Source: Sulfitobacter litoralis
GTDB taxonomy: Bacteria; Pseudomonadota; Alphaproteobacteria; Rhodobacterales; Rhodobacteraceae
NCBI RefSeq assembly: GCF_900103185.1
Contig: NZ_FNJD01000002.1
Span: 124,001 to 188,000 of the forward strand
Reading direction: 5' to 3'
DNA length: 64,000 nucleotides
The notes under the pieces were generated by a model. That model was not told the origin of the DNA. It was given only the letters and a program-made list of their open reading frames with translations, and did not search any database. The first letter of the stretch is position 1; each line of letters starts with the position of its first letter. Both the position numbers and the translations under genes were made by a program. Shown in pieces: positions 53,696 through 63,147 of the stretch.

Positions 53696-55035
53696 GGTCG
53701 CGTCTCGCGCAGCTCTGGCGGTCTATGCCGGTGCGGCTGGCGCTGCTGCTGGTGCTGCTGTTCTCGACCGTCAGTCTGATGGGATTGGCGGCCAGCTATG
53801 CGGTGACGCAAAATTCATTTGAAGCCGCAATTCGTGCGGACCTTGAACAGGATATCGCGGGGTTTCGCGCCGCCCCCAATGCCCGCGCGGTGGCCCTGCT
53901 GGTCGACGCTGAATCGCGTGATGCCGATCCTAGCCGCGTGGTGCTGAGCTATATCACCCCCTCCGGTCGCATCTATGGCAACGGGGCCATCGCCCGTGAT
54001 GACGAAGGCTATCACATCGTGTCGCTGGCCGAAGGGCGGGCGGAATATGACGGGGTTTATCTGTCGCTGACAACGCGGCTTTATGGCGGGCAGCTGACCG
54101 TCGCGCGCAGCCGCGCCCAAATCGAAGGGCTGCGCACGGTGTTCCTGAATATCCTGCTGATCAGCCTGCTGCCCACGGTGCTGGTCGCCTTGTCGGGGGG
54201 GCTCTATCTGGCGCGGCGCAGCAAGCGGCATGTGGATGTCATCGGGCGTACGCTGGATGATCTGACGACCGGCGACCTTGCGGCACGCGTGGCCGTGTCG
54301 CCGGGGTGGGCGGATGATTTGCAGCGCATCGGCAGCAAGGTAAACCAGATGGCGGGCGCGCAAGAGGCGCAGACCCAGATGCTGCGGCAGGTATCGTCAG
54401 ACATTGCCCACGACCTAAAGACCCCGATCCAGCGGGTGGCCGTGCATCTGGATGATCTGGCCCGTACCCTGCCCGAAGACACGGACGAAGGGGCCTTGCT
54501 GGCCAAAGCGCAGGACGAGGTTGCGGGGATCGCTTCGGTATTCCAGTCGCTGCTTCAGATTGCCTCGGTCGAGGCAGGGTCGCCCAAGACGCATTTTGCC
54601 CCCGTTGATCTGAACCGGCTCTGCCTAACCCTGACGGAGGTTTATGACCCTGCCGCCGCTGCAAAAGACCAGACATTAGACAGTGTTGTACCCGACGCGC
54701 AGCTGACCGTGGAGGGGGACAAGAACCTGCTGGGGCAGATGATGTCGAACTTGCTGGAAAATGCGATGCGCCACACCCCTGCGGGCAGCGAGATTACCCT
54801 AACGCTTTACCGCGCCAACGACCGGCCGGTGATCGAAGTCGCTGACAATGGTCCCGGCATCCCCGAACACGCCCGCACCAAGGTGTTGCAACGGCTGTAC
54901 CGTCTGGACGCCAGCCGCCACACGCCGGGCAACGGCTTGGGGCTGAGCCTTGTTGAAGGCGTGGTCAAGCTGCACGGTGGACAGATTGCGCTGCTCGATA
55001 ATGCGCCGGGGCTGCGTGTGCGCATCACGCTTTAA
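53692..55035 (+). CDS. Sensor histidine kinase paired with the regulator
   Basis: A 447-residue kinase: helices at about 13-37 and 158-180, a periplasmic domain between, HAMP (RTLDDLTTGDLAARVAV), phospho-acceptor box SSDIAHDLKTPIQRV, and ATP boxes LLENAMRHTP, VADNGPGIPEH and GNGLGLSLVEGV. The signal is unknown; the linked HtrA gene suggests envelope stress. Confidence 0.94.
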   Translation: MRSRLAQLWRSMPVRLALLLVLLFSTVSLMGLAASYAVTQNSFEAAIRADLEQDIAGFRAAPNARAVALLVDAESRDADPSRVVLSYITPSGRIYGNGAIARDDEGYHIVSLAEGRAEYDGVYLSLTTRLYGGQLTVARSRAQIEGLRTVFLNILLISLLPTVLVALSGGLYLARRSKRHVDVIGRTLDDLTTGDLAARVAVSPGWADDLQRIGSKVNQMAGAQEAQTQMLRQVSSDIAHDLKTPIQRVAVHLDDLARTLPEDTDEGALLAKAQDEVAGIASVFQSLLQIASVEAGSPKTHFAPVDLNRLCLTLTEVYDPAAAAKDQTLDSVVPDAQLTVEGDKNLLGQMMSNLLENAMRHTPAGSEITLTLYRANDRPVIEVADNGPGIPEHARTKVLQRLYRLDASRHTPGNGLGLSLVEGVVKLHGGQIALLDNAPGLRVRITL

Positions 55036-55059
55036 CCCCTCGGCCTTGTGCGGCGATTT

Positions 55060-55078
55060 GAGCATGTGACATATGCTC
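55060..55078. promoter_or_regulatory. GAGCAT/ATGCTC palindrome before cioA
   Basis: GAGCAT-N7-ATGCTC, exact 6-nt arms, lies 68 nt before cioA, within the only gap (110 nt) that can hold its promoter. It does not match an FNR box. A regulator site is possible. Confidence 0.35.
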
Positions 55079-55145
55079 GGTGCGGCGCTATCTAGGGTGT
55101 AAGGGCCAAACCCCTTGTTTTTGGCCATACATTACGAGGTACGAC

Positions 55146-56561
55146 ATGCTTGATGGGTTTTCCGCCGAGGTTCTGGCACGGGTCCAATTCGCCTTTACCG
55201 TTTCGTTTCACATTATCTTTCCGGCATTCTCGATCGGGTTGGCCAGCTTTCTGGCTGTCGTGAACGCGCTTTGGCTTTGGACCAAGGACGAGACCTATCG
55301 GGTCCTTTTCGACTATTGGAAAAAGATCTTTGCGGTCGCCTTTGGGATGGGCGTCGTGTCGGGCATTGTCATGTCGTATCAGTTCGGGACCAACTGGTCG
55401 GTCTTCTCGGATAAGGCGGGGCCGGTGGTCGGACCGTTGATGGCGTATGAGGTGTTGTCCGCCTTCTTCCTCGAGGCCGGTTTTCTGGGAATTATGCTGT
55501 TTGGCCTGAAACGCGTCGGACCAGGGTTGCATATGTTTGCCACAGCGATGGTGGCCTTTGGCACCTTGCTGTCGGCCACGTGGATCCTGTCGGTGAACAG
55601 CTGGATGCAGACCCCCGCGGGCTATGGGATCAATGATGTGGGGCAGTTCATTCCGCTGGATTGGTGGAAGATCGTGTTCAACCCGTCCTTCCCCTACCGT
55701 TTACTGCACATGGTGCTGGCGGCCTATCTGACCACGGCGCTGGTCGTGGGGGCCGTGGGCGCGTGGCATTTGCTGAAAGACAATCAGGGGCCGGCGTCGC
55801 GGCGGATGTTCTCTATGGCGATGTGGATGCTGCTGTTGGTCACGCCCTTGCAGATTGTGGCGGGCGATTTTCACGGCATCAACACGCTAGAGCATCAGCC
55901 CGCCAAGGTGATGGCGATGGAGGGGCACTTTGACAGCCACCCCGAGGGCGCGCCGCTGATCCTGTTCGGCATTCCCAATCAGGCAGAAAAACGGGTCGAT
56001 TATGCGATCGAAGTGCCAAAACTGTCGTCGCTAATCCTCAAACACGACTTGAACGCTCCGCTGGACGGGTTGGACACGATCCCCGACGAGGACGAACCTC
56101 CCGTTGCGATCGTTTTCTTCTCGTTTCGCGTCATGGTGGGCTTGGGCTTTGCCATGCTGGCGTTGGGCCTTTGGGGCGGGTTCGCGCGCTGGCGCGGCAA
56201 ACTGCATAGTTCGCGGATGTTACACCGTGCGGCGATCGTCATGGGGCCGATGGGCTTTGTTGCAGTGCTGGCCGGATGGATCACAACCGAAGTCGGGCGC
56301 CAGCCCTTTACCGTCTATGGTCTGCTGCGCACCTCCGACAGCCTTGCGCCCGTCAGCGCACCTGCGGTTGGCGCGTCGCTGATCGCTTTCATCGTGGTCT
56401 ATTTCTTCGTCTTCGGGGCGGGGGTGTTCTATATTCTCGGGTTGATGCGCAAACGTCCTCATGTGGGTGCCAAGGGAGAGATCACCGATGGCCCCGTTCG
56501 GGCTGCCGGTACCACCACTGTGGCGCAAGACAAGAGCCAAGATATGGCAGAGCAAGAGTAG
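55146..56561 (+). CDS. cioA: Cyanide-insensitive bd-type quinol oxidase, subunit I
   Basis: A 471-residue CydA-family protein from MLDGFSAEVLARVQFAFTVSFHIIFPAFS, which holds the heme b595 His, and YRLLHMVLAAY with the heme b558 His. The Q-loop after GIPNQAEKRVDYAIEVPKL is short, the mark of the CIO type rather than E. coli CydA. It reduces oxygen with quinol without pumping protons. GAGG precedes the ATG. Followed by cioB after 10 nt. Confidence 0.93.
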   Translation: MLDGFSAEVLARVQFAFTVSFHIIFPAFSIGLASFLAVVNALWLWTKDETYRVLFDYWKKIFAVAFGMGVVSGIVMSYQFGTNWSVFSDKAGPVVGPLMAYEVLSAFFLEAGFLGIMLFGLKRVGPGLHMFATAMVAFGTLLSATWILSVNSWMQTPAGYGINDVGQFIPLDWWKIVFNPSFPYRLLHMVLAAYLTTALVVGAVGAWHLLKDNQGPASRRMFSMAMWMLLLVTPLQIVAGDFHGINTLEHQPAKVMAMEGHFDSHPEGAPLILFGIPNQAEKRVDYAIEVPKLSSLILKHDLNAPLDGLDTIPDEDEPPVAIVFFSFRVMVGLGFAMLALGLWGGFARWRGKLHSSRMLHRAAIVMGPMGFVAVLAGWITTEVGRQPFTVYGLLRTSDSLAPVSAPAVGASLIAFIVVYFFVFGAGVFYILGLMRKRPHVGAKGEITDGPVRAAGTTTVAQDKSQDMAEQE

Positions 56562-56571
56562 GAAACAGCAG

Positions 56572-57579
56572 ATGTTTGGATTAGAACTTTCGTTTATCTG
56601 GGCCGGCATCATCGCGCTTGCGGTGCTGATTTATGTCATTCTCGACGGGTTTGACCTTGGGGTCGGGCTGCTGTTCCCGCTGTCCAAGGACGAGGGCGAG
56701 CGTGATGTGATGATGAACTCTGTCGCGCCGATCTGGGACGGGAACGAGACGTGGCTGGTTCTGGGCGGTGGCGGCTTGTTTGCCGTGTTCCCGCTGGCCT
56801 ATGCCACCGTTATGCCCGCGCTTTATATGCCGATCATCCTGATGCTATTGGGGCTGGTCTTTCGCGGCGTCGCCTTTGAATATCGCTGGCGCACCATCCG
56901 GGGTAAACCGTTGTGGGATATCTCGTTTTTCGGCGGATCGCTGGTGGCCTCCATGTGTCAGGGGATCGCGCTTGGGGCTTTGGTCCAGGGGATAGAGATC
57001 GAAAACCGCGCCTATGCGGGTGGTTGGTGGGACTGGCTGACGCCGTTTTCCGTGCTGACCGGTTTCGCCGTGACCGTGGGCTACGCGATGCTGGGTGCCA
57101 CATGGCTGAACATGAAGCTTGAAGGGCGTATTCAGGCGCATATGCGGCGGTTGGCCTGGCCGTTTGCCATCGCAACGCTGGTGTTCATGGGGCTGGTCAG
57201 CCTTTGGACGCCCTTCTTGAATGACGCGTTCTTTGGCCGCTGGTTCGCCTTTCCGACGGCGATCTTCAGCATTCTGGTGCCCGGTCTTGTAGCCGCGGCG
57301 ATCTATGGCCTGTTTCACGGGTTGCAACGCCATTGGGATCTGACGCCGTTTCTGTGTGCGCTAGCGCTGTTCGTGCTGGGCTTTATCGGGATCGGGATCA
57401 GCTTTTACCCCTATATCGTGCCCTCTTCGCTGACCATCGTCGAAGCCGCTGCCCCCGACAGCAGCCTTAAATTCGCGTTGGTGGGCACGTTGGTGCTGCT
57501 GCCGATGATCCTGTCTTATACGATCTATACCTACTGGGTCTTTCGCGGGAAAATTGACCCCGAAGAGGGATACCACTGA
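56572..57579 (+). CDS. cioB: Cyanide-insensitive bd-type quinol oxidase, subunit II
   Basis: A 335-residue CydB-family protein: IYVILDGFDLGVGLLFPL, NSVAPIWDGNETWLVLGGGGLFAVFPLAYA and FRGVAFEYRW are typical. It has about nine helices and pairs with CioA. Its TGA shares a base with the small DUF2474 gene. The longer open frame upstream lies inside cioA and is rejected. Confidence 0.94.
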   Translation: MFGLELSFIWAGIIALAVLIYVILDGFDLGVGLLFPLSKDEGERDVMMNSVAPIWDGNETWLVLGGGGLFAVFPLAYATVMPALYMPIILMLLGLVFRGVAFEYRWRTIRGKPLWDISFFGGSLVASMCQGIALGALVQGIEIENRAYAGGWWDWLTPFSVLTGFAVTVGYAMLGATWLNMKLEGRIQAHMRRLAWPFAIATLVFMGLVSLWTPFLNDAFFGRWFAFPTAIFSILVPGLVAAAIYGLFHGLQRHWDLTPFLCALALFVLGFIGIGISFYPYIVPSSLTIVEAAAPDSSLKFALVGTLVLLPMILSYTIYTYWVFRGKIDPEEGYH

Positions 57580-57689
57580 TGCGACGCAGCTGGATGGCAC
57601 GCACAGGCTGGTTTGTACTGATCTGGGTGCTGAGCGTCGCAGCGCTTGGGGTTGTGGCCTACGGTATCAGGTTGATGGTCATCCCCTGA
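57579..57689 (+). CDS. DUF2474 small membrane subunit of the bd oxidase
   Basis: A 36-residue single-helix protein, MRRSWMARTGWFVLIWVLSV then the rest of the helix and GIRLMVIP. The GWFVLIW pattern and position right after cioB (TGATG overlap) fit DUF2474, thought to be the counterpart of CydX that stabilises the oxidase. It is too short for most gene finders. Confidence 0.88.
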   Translation: MRRSWMARTGWFVLIWVLSVAALGVVAYGIRLMVIP

Positions 57690-57731
57690 GGGGCTCAAGA
57701 CGGGGCGCATTTGCCGTTGGGTAATTTCACG

Positions 57732-57778
57732 AGGGCCGGAGCAGGGGGTTGCAAAGCCGCCGACGCTCTGGCCCTTTT
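57732..57778 (+). terminator. Terminator after the cio operon
   Basis: AGGGCCGGAGC/GCTCTGGCCCT, 11 bp with one wobble, a 22-nt loop and a TTTT tail. It ends the cioAB-DUF2474 transcript. Confidence 0.75.
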
Positions 57779-57803
57779 GCGTTGAATAACCCAAGGAGCC
57801 CCC

Positions 57804-58766
57804 ATGCGTGCCATGCAAGTCACCGCTTATGATCAGCCTTTGTCAGAGCAAGAGCTGGAAATGCCCGTGCCCGCCGCTGGCGAGGTGCTGATCAAGGTCG
57901 AAACCTGCGGCCTTAACTTCGGCGATCTGTTGATGATCAAAGGCACATACCAGCAAAAGCCCGATCTGCCCTTTACACTGGGGATGGAACTGGCGGGCAG
58001 CGTTGCCGCCGTGGGCGAAGGGGTTACCGATCTTGCCGTCGGTCAGCGTATCGCGGCGTATAGTGGTCTGCTGGGGCTGGCGGAATATGCGGCCATTCCC
58101 GCCAATGTTTGCGTGCCGATTCCCGATGACATGCCCGCACAGGATGCCGCTGCCTTTCTTGTGGCCTATGGCACCAGCCATGTGGCGCTGGACTATAAGG
58201 CGCGGCTGAGACCTGGTGAACGACTGCTGGTGCTGGGGGCCTCGGGCGGGGTGGGTCTGACCGCGGTTGAGCTGGGCAAGCTGATGGGGGCAGAGGTCAT
58301 CGCCTGCGCCCGTGGGGCCGCCAAGCTAGAGATTTGCCGCGCCGCCGGTGCGGATCATCTGATTGATTCAGAAACGGATGACATCCGCGAGGTGGTCAAA
58401 TCCTTGGGCGGGGCGGATGTGGTCTATGATCCTATCGGGGGCGACCAGTTCAAAGCCGCCCTGCGTGCCTGCAACCCCGAAGCCCGTATTCTGCCGCTTG
58501 GGTTTGCCTCGGGCGAGGTGCCGCAAATCCCTGCCAATATCTTGTTGGTCAAAAACATCCATGTGCTGGGGTTTTTCTGGGGCGGGTATAAGAACTTTAA
58601 ACCGCAGGTGCTGACCGACAGCTTCAAGGTGCTGATCGACTGGTATAGCTCGAGCAAGATAAAGCCCCATGTCAGCCATGTATTGCCGTTGGATCAGGCG
58701 AACGAAGCGCTGGATTTGCTGCGCACGCGCAAGGCGACGGGCAAGGTCATCGTGCAGGTCAGCTAG
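57804..58766 (+). CDS. Quinone-oxidoreductase-like MDR dehydrogenase
   Basis: A 320-residue medium-chain dehydrogenase of the zinc-free QOR type: GROES-like start, GLNFGDLLMIKGTYQQKPDLPFTLGMELAG, and the NADPH site LVLGASGGVGLTAVELGKLMGAEV. No zinc-ligand cysteines are seen. It probably reduces quinones or enones with NADPH. Its stop overlaps that of the convergent transporter by 4 nt (CTAG). Confidence 0.9.
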   Translation: MRAMQVTAYDQPLSEQELEMPVPAAGEVLIKVETCGLNFGDLLMIKGTYQQKPDLPFTLGMELAGSVAAVGEGVTDLAVGQRIAAYSGLLGLAEYAAIPANVCVPIPDDMPAQDAAAFLVAYGTSHVALDYKARLRPGERLLVLGASGGVGLTAVELGKLMGAEVIACARGAAKLEICRAAGADHLIDSETDDIREVVKSLGGADVVYDPIGGDQFKAALRACNPEARILPLGFASGEVPQIPANILLVKNIHVLGFFWGGYKNFKPQVLTDSFKVLIDWYSSSKIKPHVSHVLPLDQANEALDLLRTRKATGKVIVQVS

Positions 58767-59743
58767 TGGCGCCGCCCCGTCGGTGACTTGACCGCGACCT
58801 TAGCTTTCTGCCGTTCGCGCAGGAACACGAACAGACCAGATCCGAGGATCAGGCCGATGCCAACCCAGACCTCCCACACGGGCAAGTCGCCGAAAATGAC
58901 CAGCCCCCAGAGCACGGCCAGTGGCAGACCGATATATTCAAACGGCGCGACTGTGGCGGCGTCGGCGATGCGGTACGCTTGGCTGAGGCAGTATCCGATG
59001 ACCGCCGCATTGCACCCGAGGGCGAGGAAAATCCATGCGTCACCTGCGGCAGGCCAAACCCAAGCGCGCAGCAAAAACACCATCGACGGCGTGCTGTCGG
59101 TCGCGACAAAGCTGCCATCCCCCGCGACCAAGAAAAAGCCGAGCGACACACACAGGAACACGCCTTGAATATAGACCGACAGGGCCGAGGCCTTGCTATG
59201 CACCCCCAGCTTGCGCGTCATCAATTGGTTCAGCGCATAGGTCAACGCCGAGACCACAGGCAACAACAGCACCAACCGCGAGGCCTGTAGCGCCTGCGCA
59301 TCGGCCCAAGGGCGCTGCATGATGATCACGCCGACGAATCCGACGGCCACCGCGCTAAGCCGCATGACGCTGACCTTTTCGCCAAGGATCGGGATCGACA
59401 ACAGCGTGATGAACAGCGGGGCAACAAAGAACAGCGCCGTGGCATCTGCCAGCGGCATCGCGGCGAGGGCAAGAAAGAAGGTCATATTGGCGATCACCAC
59501 CAGCAATCCGCGCAGCACGTGCCAATGAGCCTGACGGGTTTTCAGGATGCGCCAGCCACCCTCGATCTGCACCAAAGCCAATCCAACGATGATGCCGATC
59601 AGGGCCCGCGCAAAGACGATTTCATGCAAGGGATAGCCCCCCGACAGTTGCTTGATCAGCATGTCGTTGATCGAAATCGCAAATATCCCCGCGAGGACAA
59701 AAACGATCGCGGCACCAGCGCGGTTTTGTACGTGTACTTCCAT
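58763..59743 (-). CDS. EamA/DMT-family transporter
   Basis: A 326-residue protein with ten predicted helices in two EamA repeats (the first ending LLSIPILGEKVSVMRLSAVAVGFVGVIIM, the second ending LPLAVLWGLVIFGDLPVWEVWVGIGLILGSGLFVFLRER). Members export metabolites such as amino acids; the substrate is unknown. It is convergent with the QOR-like gene and divergent from the CoxG-like gene. Confidence 0.9.
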   Translation of the reverse strand: MEVHVQNRAGAAIVFVLAGIFAISINDMLIKQLSGGYPLHEIVFARALIGIIVGLALVQIEGGWRILKTRQAHWHVLRGLLVVIANMTFFLALAAMPLADATALFFVAPLFITLLSIPILGEKVSVMRLSAVAVGFVGVIIMQRPWADAQALQASRLVLLLPVVSALTYALNQLMTRKLGVHSKASALSVYIQGVFLCVSLGFFLVAGDGSFVATDSTPSMVFLLRAWVWPAAGDAWIFLALGCNAAVIGYCLSQAYRIADAATVAPFEYIGLPLAVLWGLVIFGDLPVWEVWVGIGLILGSGLFVFLRERQKAKVAVKSPTGRRH

Positions 59744-59848
59744 TCCACCGCTCTACCATGTCGCGAAATCCTGTCCAGCGCGTTTCGCCTTGGCGTCGTC
59801 AATTGAACTGCGCTAGGCTGTGGCAAAACCCCCAACGGAGAGCGCCCC

Positions 59849-60373
59849 ATGAAAATGTCAGAGACCCGCCAGATCGCAGCCAGCCCGGCCGACGTATACG
59901 CCGCGCTGCTGGACCCTGACATGTTGATCAAATGCGTGCCGGGGGCGACCGAAGTCACGGGCTCCGCCGAGGAAGGGTTCGAGGCGACGGTTGTGCAAAA
60001 GGTCGGCCCCGTCAAAGCGACGTTCAAGGGGCAGGTCACCATGACCGATATGGTGCCCGACCAGTCGATCAAGATCAGCGGCGAAGGTAAGGGCGGGGCC
60101 GCGGGCTTTGCCAAGGGCGCGGCGGACGTGTCGCTTGCCCTTGTCGATGGCGGCACCGCGCTGACCTATGACGTCGAAGCCAAGGTGGGTGGCAAACTGG
60201 CGCAGCTTGGCAGCCGGATCATTGACGGGTTTGCCAAAAAAATGGCGGATCAGTTTTTTAATAACCTGCAAGAGACACTTGAAGGCCCCGCGGAGGCGGT
60301 ATCTGCCGAGGCCGTTGAAGGGGCGGAGGCATCTGCAGAGAAAAAGGGCTGGTTCGGTCGCAGCAAAAGCTGA
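59849..60373 (+). CDS. CoxG-family SRPBCC protein (orphan)
   Basis: A 174-residue START-fold protein: [62 protein letters not shown] and [24 protein letters not shown] are typical of CoxG, which helps anchor or mature CO dehydrogenase. No coxMSL genes are in the window, so its role here is open. A short Ala/Glu-rich stretch precedes the basic end. Confidence 0.9.
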   Translation: MKMSETRQIAASPADVYAALLDPDMLIKCVPGATEVTGSAEEGFEATVVQKVGPVKATFKGQVTMTDMVPDQSIKISGEGKGGAAGFAKGAADVSLALVDGGTALTYDVEAKVGGKLAQLGSRIIDGFAKKMADQFFNNLQETLEGPAEAVSAEAVEGAEASAEKKGWFGRSKS

Positions 60374-60438
60374 CGGGTTGGGCCTGTTCACTCTGCCGTA
60401 ATCAGTCTAGTTTCCGGCCAACAACACCGGAGACGCCA

Positions 60439-61368
60439 ATGCCCGACATCGTAAAGATTACCGACCTGCGCAAGGCCTATGCAGATGGGTTCGAGGCGCT
60501 GAAAGGCGTGTCGCTGAACATCCGTGAGGGCGAGATTCTTGCCTTGCTTGGCCCCAATGGCGCAGGAAAAACGACCCTGATTTCAACGGTATGCGGAATT
60601 ACAACCGGCACTGGCGGCAGCGTTACGGTGGGCGGTTTTGACACGGTCACCGAATACCGTGGCGCACGCTCGATGATCGGGCTGGTCCCGCAAGAGATCA
60701 ACCTTGAACCCTTCGAGAAAGTCATCAGCACTGTGCGCTTCTCGCGCGGGTTATTCGGTAAGCCCAAAGATGATGCTGCAATTGAGAAGATTCTGCGGCA
60801 GCTGTCGTTGTGGGACAAAAAAGACAGTCAGATTCGTGCCTTGTCCGGTGGGATGAAGCGGCGCGTCCTGATCGCCAAAGCATTGGCGCATGAACCTCGG
60901 GTCTTGTTCCTTGACGAACCCACCGCCGGTGTCGACGTCGAGCTGCGCCGCGATATGTGGAACATCGTCGCCGATCTAAAGGCCAGTGGCGTCACCATCA
61001 TTCTGACAACCCACTACATCGAAGAAGCCGAGGCGATTGCCGACCGGATCGGTGTGATTGCCCACGGCGAGCTGCTGTTGGTCGAGGATAAAGACAAGCT
61101 GATGTCGCGTATGGGCAAAAAGCAACTGGTCGTCCAACTGACCCAGCCGATTGACGCAATTCCCGCAAGCCTTGCGTCTGATGCGCTGACCCTGTCTGGC
61201 GACGGGCACGCGCTGATCTATTCCTATGACACGCGGGCAGAGCGAACGGGGATTACGAAGCTCCTATCTGACGTGGCGGCTGCGGGCTTGGTTCTGTCTG
61301 ATCTAGAGACCTCGCAAAGCAGTCTCGAGGATATTTTCGTCGATCTGGTAAAGGAGGACGCGGCATGA
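60439..61368 (+). CDS. ABC-2 type exporter, ATP-binding subunit
   Basis: A 309-residue ATPase: Walker [11 protein letters not shown]-loop VPQEIN, signature LSGGMKRR, Walker [18 protein letters not shown] and switch His [10 protein letters not shown], with a C-terminal regulatory region. The order and look match the YadG type. It overlaps its permease by ATGA. The substrate is unknown. Confidence 0.94.
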   Translation: MPDIVKITDLRKAYADGFEALKGVSLNIREGEILALLGPNGAGKTTLISTVCGITTGTGGSVTVGGFDTVTEYRGARSMIGLVPQEINLEPFEKVISTVRFSRGLFGKPKDDAAIEKILRQLSLWDKKDSQIRALSGGMKRRVLIAKALAHEPRVLFLDEPTAGVDVELRRDMWNIVADLKASGVTIILTTHYIEEAEAIADRIGVIAHGELLLVEDKDKLMSRMGKKQLVVQLTQPIDAIPASLASDALTLSGDGHALIYSYDTRAERTGITKLLSDVAAAGLVLSDLETSQSSLEDIFVDLVKEDAA

Positions 61369-62126
61369 ACTGGATCGCAGTCAAATCTATCTATGCATTT
61401 GAAATGGCGCGCTTCTTTCGCACTATCACGCAAAGCTTGATCTCGCCAGTGCTGTCCACATCGCTGTATTTCGTGGTGTTTGGTGCCGCCATCGGCAGCC
61501 GTATCCAAGAGGTCGAGGGCATCAGCTATGGTGCGTTTATCGTGCCCGGTTTGATCATGCTGAGCGTCATCACGCAGTCGATCTCGAATGCGTCCTTTGG
61601 GATCTATTTCCCCAAGTTTATCGGCACGGTGTTCGAGCTTTTATCTGCGCCCGTTAACTTTATCGAAATTGTTTGCGGATATGTCGGGGCAGCGGCGACG
61701 AAGGCGTTGTTTATCGGGGTGATCATTCTGATTACGGCGTTTTTCTTTGTAGATATCACCATTCAGCATCCTATCTGGATGGTGACCTTTCTGGTGCTGA
61801 CCTGCATCAGCTTTTCGTTGATGGGATTCATCATCGGTATTTGGGCGGGCAACTTTGAACAGTTGCAGCTTGTCCCGTTGCTGATCGTGACGCCTTTGGT
61901 TTTCCTTGGGGGGTCATTCTATTCGATCTCCATGCTGCCGCCGGTGTGGCAGGTGATCTCGCATTTCAACCCTGTGGTCTATCTGATCTCGGGCTTTCGC
62001 TGGGCATTCTTCGGATCGGCAGATGTACCAATTGTGACCAGCTTGTTTGCCATTGCAGGCTTTACGGCGCTGTGTTTGGCGGTGATTGGCTGGATTTTCC
62101 GGACCGGCTGGCGGATTAGGCAGTAA
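61365..62126 (+). CDS. ABC-2 type exporter, permease
   Basis: A 253-residue six-helix permease of the YadH type: [66 protein letters not shown] and [37 protein letters not shown]. It forms the exporter with the ATPase gene just upstream. Confidence 0.94.
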   Translation: MNWIAVKSIYAFEMARFFRTITQSLISPVLSTSLYFVVFGAAIGSRIQEVEGISYGAFIVPGLIMLSVITQSISNASFGIYFPKFIGTVFELLSAPVNFIEIVCGYVGAAATKALFIGVIILITAFFFVDITIQHPIWMVTFLVLTCISFSLMGFIIGIWAGNFEQLQLVPLLIVTPLVFLGGSFYSISMLPPVWQVISHFNPVVYLISGFRWAFFGSADVPIVTSLFAIAGFTALCLAVIGWIFRTGWRIRQ

Positions 62127-62178
62127 GTCTCGCGTGGCCTCCTTGTTTGCCGGTATGGTGCACTCTACATGGGAAGGT

Positions 62179-62976
62179 ATGAGAAAATACCTTCCCTTTT
62201 TGGCCTCCCGCCCGACGGTTTCCGTGGTGCGGTTGTCTGGTGTGATTGGTGGCCGCACACGCGGTGGCCTGAACGACAGCGGTATCGGCCCTGCCATCGA
62301 TAAAGCCTTCAATCGCGGTAAGCCCGCTGCTGTCGTGCTTGAGATCAGCAGCCCCGGTGGCAGCCCTGTCCAATCTTCGTTGATCGGCGCGCGTATCCGT
62401 CGCTTGGCCGAGGAAAAGAACATCCCTGTCATCGCCTTTGTCGAAGATGTCGCGGCATCTGGCGGATATTGGTTGGCTGCGGCGGCAGATGAAATCTATG
62501 CCGATCCCAGCTCTGTTTTGGGGTCGATCGGTGTCATTTCGGCATCTTTTGGCGCGGACGAGTTGATCCAGCGCCATGGGGTTGAACGGCGGGTTTATAC
62601 CGCTGGTCAGTCGAAATCGATGCTGGACCCTTTCCGCCCCGAAAAGCCCGAGGACGTCGCGCGGCTGAAACAACTGCTGGACGACATCCACGAGAATTTC
62701 ATCGACCACGTAAAATCACGTCGCGGCGCAAAACTGGCCCCTGATACGGATCTTTTTACTGGCGAGGTATGGCTGGCGAAGCGTGCAACCGAACTGGGCT
62801 TGATCGATGGCATCGGTCATCTTCGGCCGATGATAAAACAACGTTTTGGCGACAAGGTGAAATTCAACCGCTACGGCACGAAGAAGGGGCTGTTGTCCCG
62901 CTTTGGCGCGCAGGTCATCGGCGACGCGGTAGACAGTATCGAAGAACGCGCGGCCTATGCGCGGTTTGGGCTCTGA
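62179..62976 (+). CDS. SppA-type (S49) signal peptide peptidase
   Basis: About 265 residues from MRKYLPF. The S49 core shows LEISSPGGSPVQSSLIGARIRRLAEEKNIPVIAFVEDVAASGGYWLAAAAD with the catalytic Ser in ASGGY, and the Lys in GQSKSMLDPFRPEKPEDV. LFTGEVWLAKRATELGLIDGIG closes the fold. Short SohB/SppA-like enzymes cut leftover signal peptides at the membrane. The start is uncertain: 62155 and GTG 62134 are also open, and none has a good ribosome site. Confidence 0.88.
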   Translation: MRKYLPFLASRPTVSVVRLSGVIGGRTRGGLNDSGIGPAIDKAFNRGKPAAVVLEISSPGGSPVQSSLIGARIRRLAEEKNIPVIAFVEDVAASGGYWLAAAADEIYADPSSVLGSIGVISASFGADELIQRHGVERRVYTAGQSKSMLDPFRPEKPEDVARLKQLLDDIHENFIDHVKSRRGAKLAPDTDLFTGEVWLAKRATELGLIDGIGHLRPMIKQRFGDKVKFNRYGTKKGLLSRFGAQVIGDAVDSIEERAAYARFGL

Positions 62977-62979
62977 CGC

Positions 62980-63147
62980 ATGATCTTTAAAATTGTCTTA
63001 TTGTTTCTGGTCGCCATGGGCACGCTTGCATGGTTCGGAAAAATGCACTGGCTAGGCAGCAAGCGTCTGAGCCAGACGAAATGTAACAATTGTGGACGCT
63101 ATCGCATTGGGAAATCTCCGTGCGGATGCGGGGGTAAACGCGGATGA
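62980..63147 (+). CDS. Small Cys-rich membrane protein (55 aa)
   Basis: MIFKIVLLFLVAMGTLAWFG forms a membrane helix; the basic C-terminal part has CNNC then CGCGGKRG, four cysteines that could bind zinc or another metal. It starts 3 nt after the protease stop and overlaps the antiporter gene by ATGA, so it is very likely real and co-translated. The family is not recognised by name. Confidence 0.7.
   Translation: MIFKIVLLFLVAMGTLAWFGKMHWLGSKRLSQTKCNNCGRYRIGKSPCGCGGKRG

Noticed and set aside
55060-55078. FNR/FixK box before cioA
   Set aside because: The half-sites are GAGCAT/ATGCTC, not TTGAT/ATCAA.
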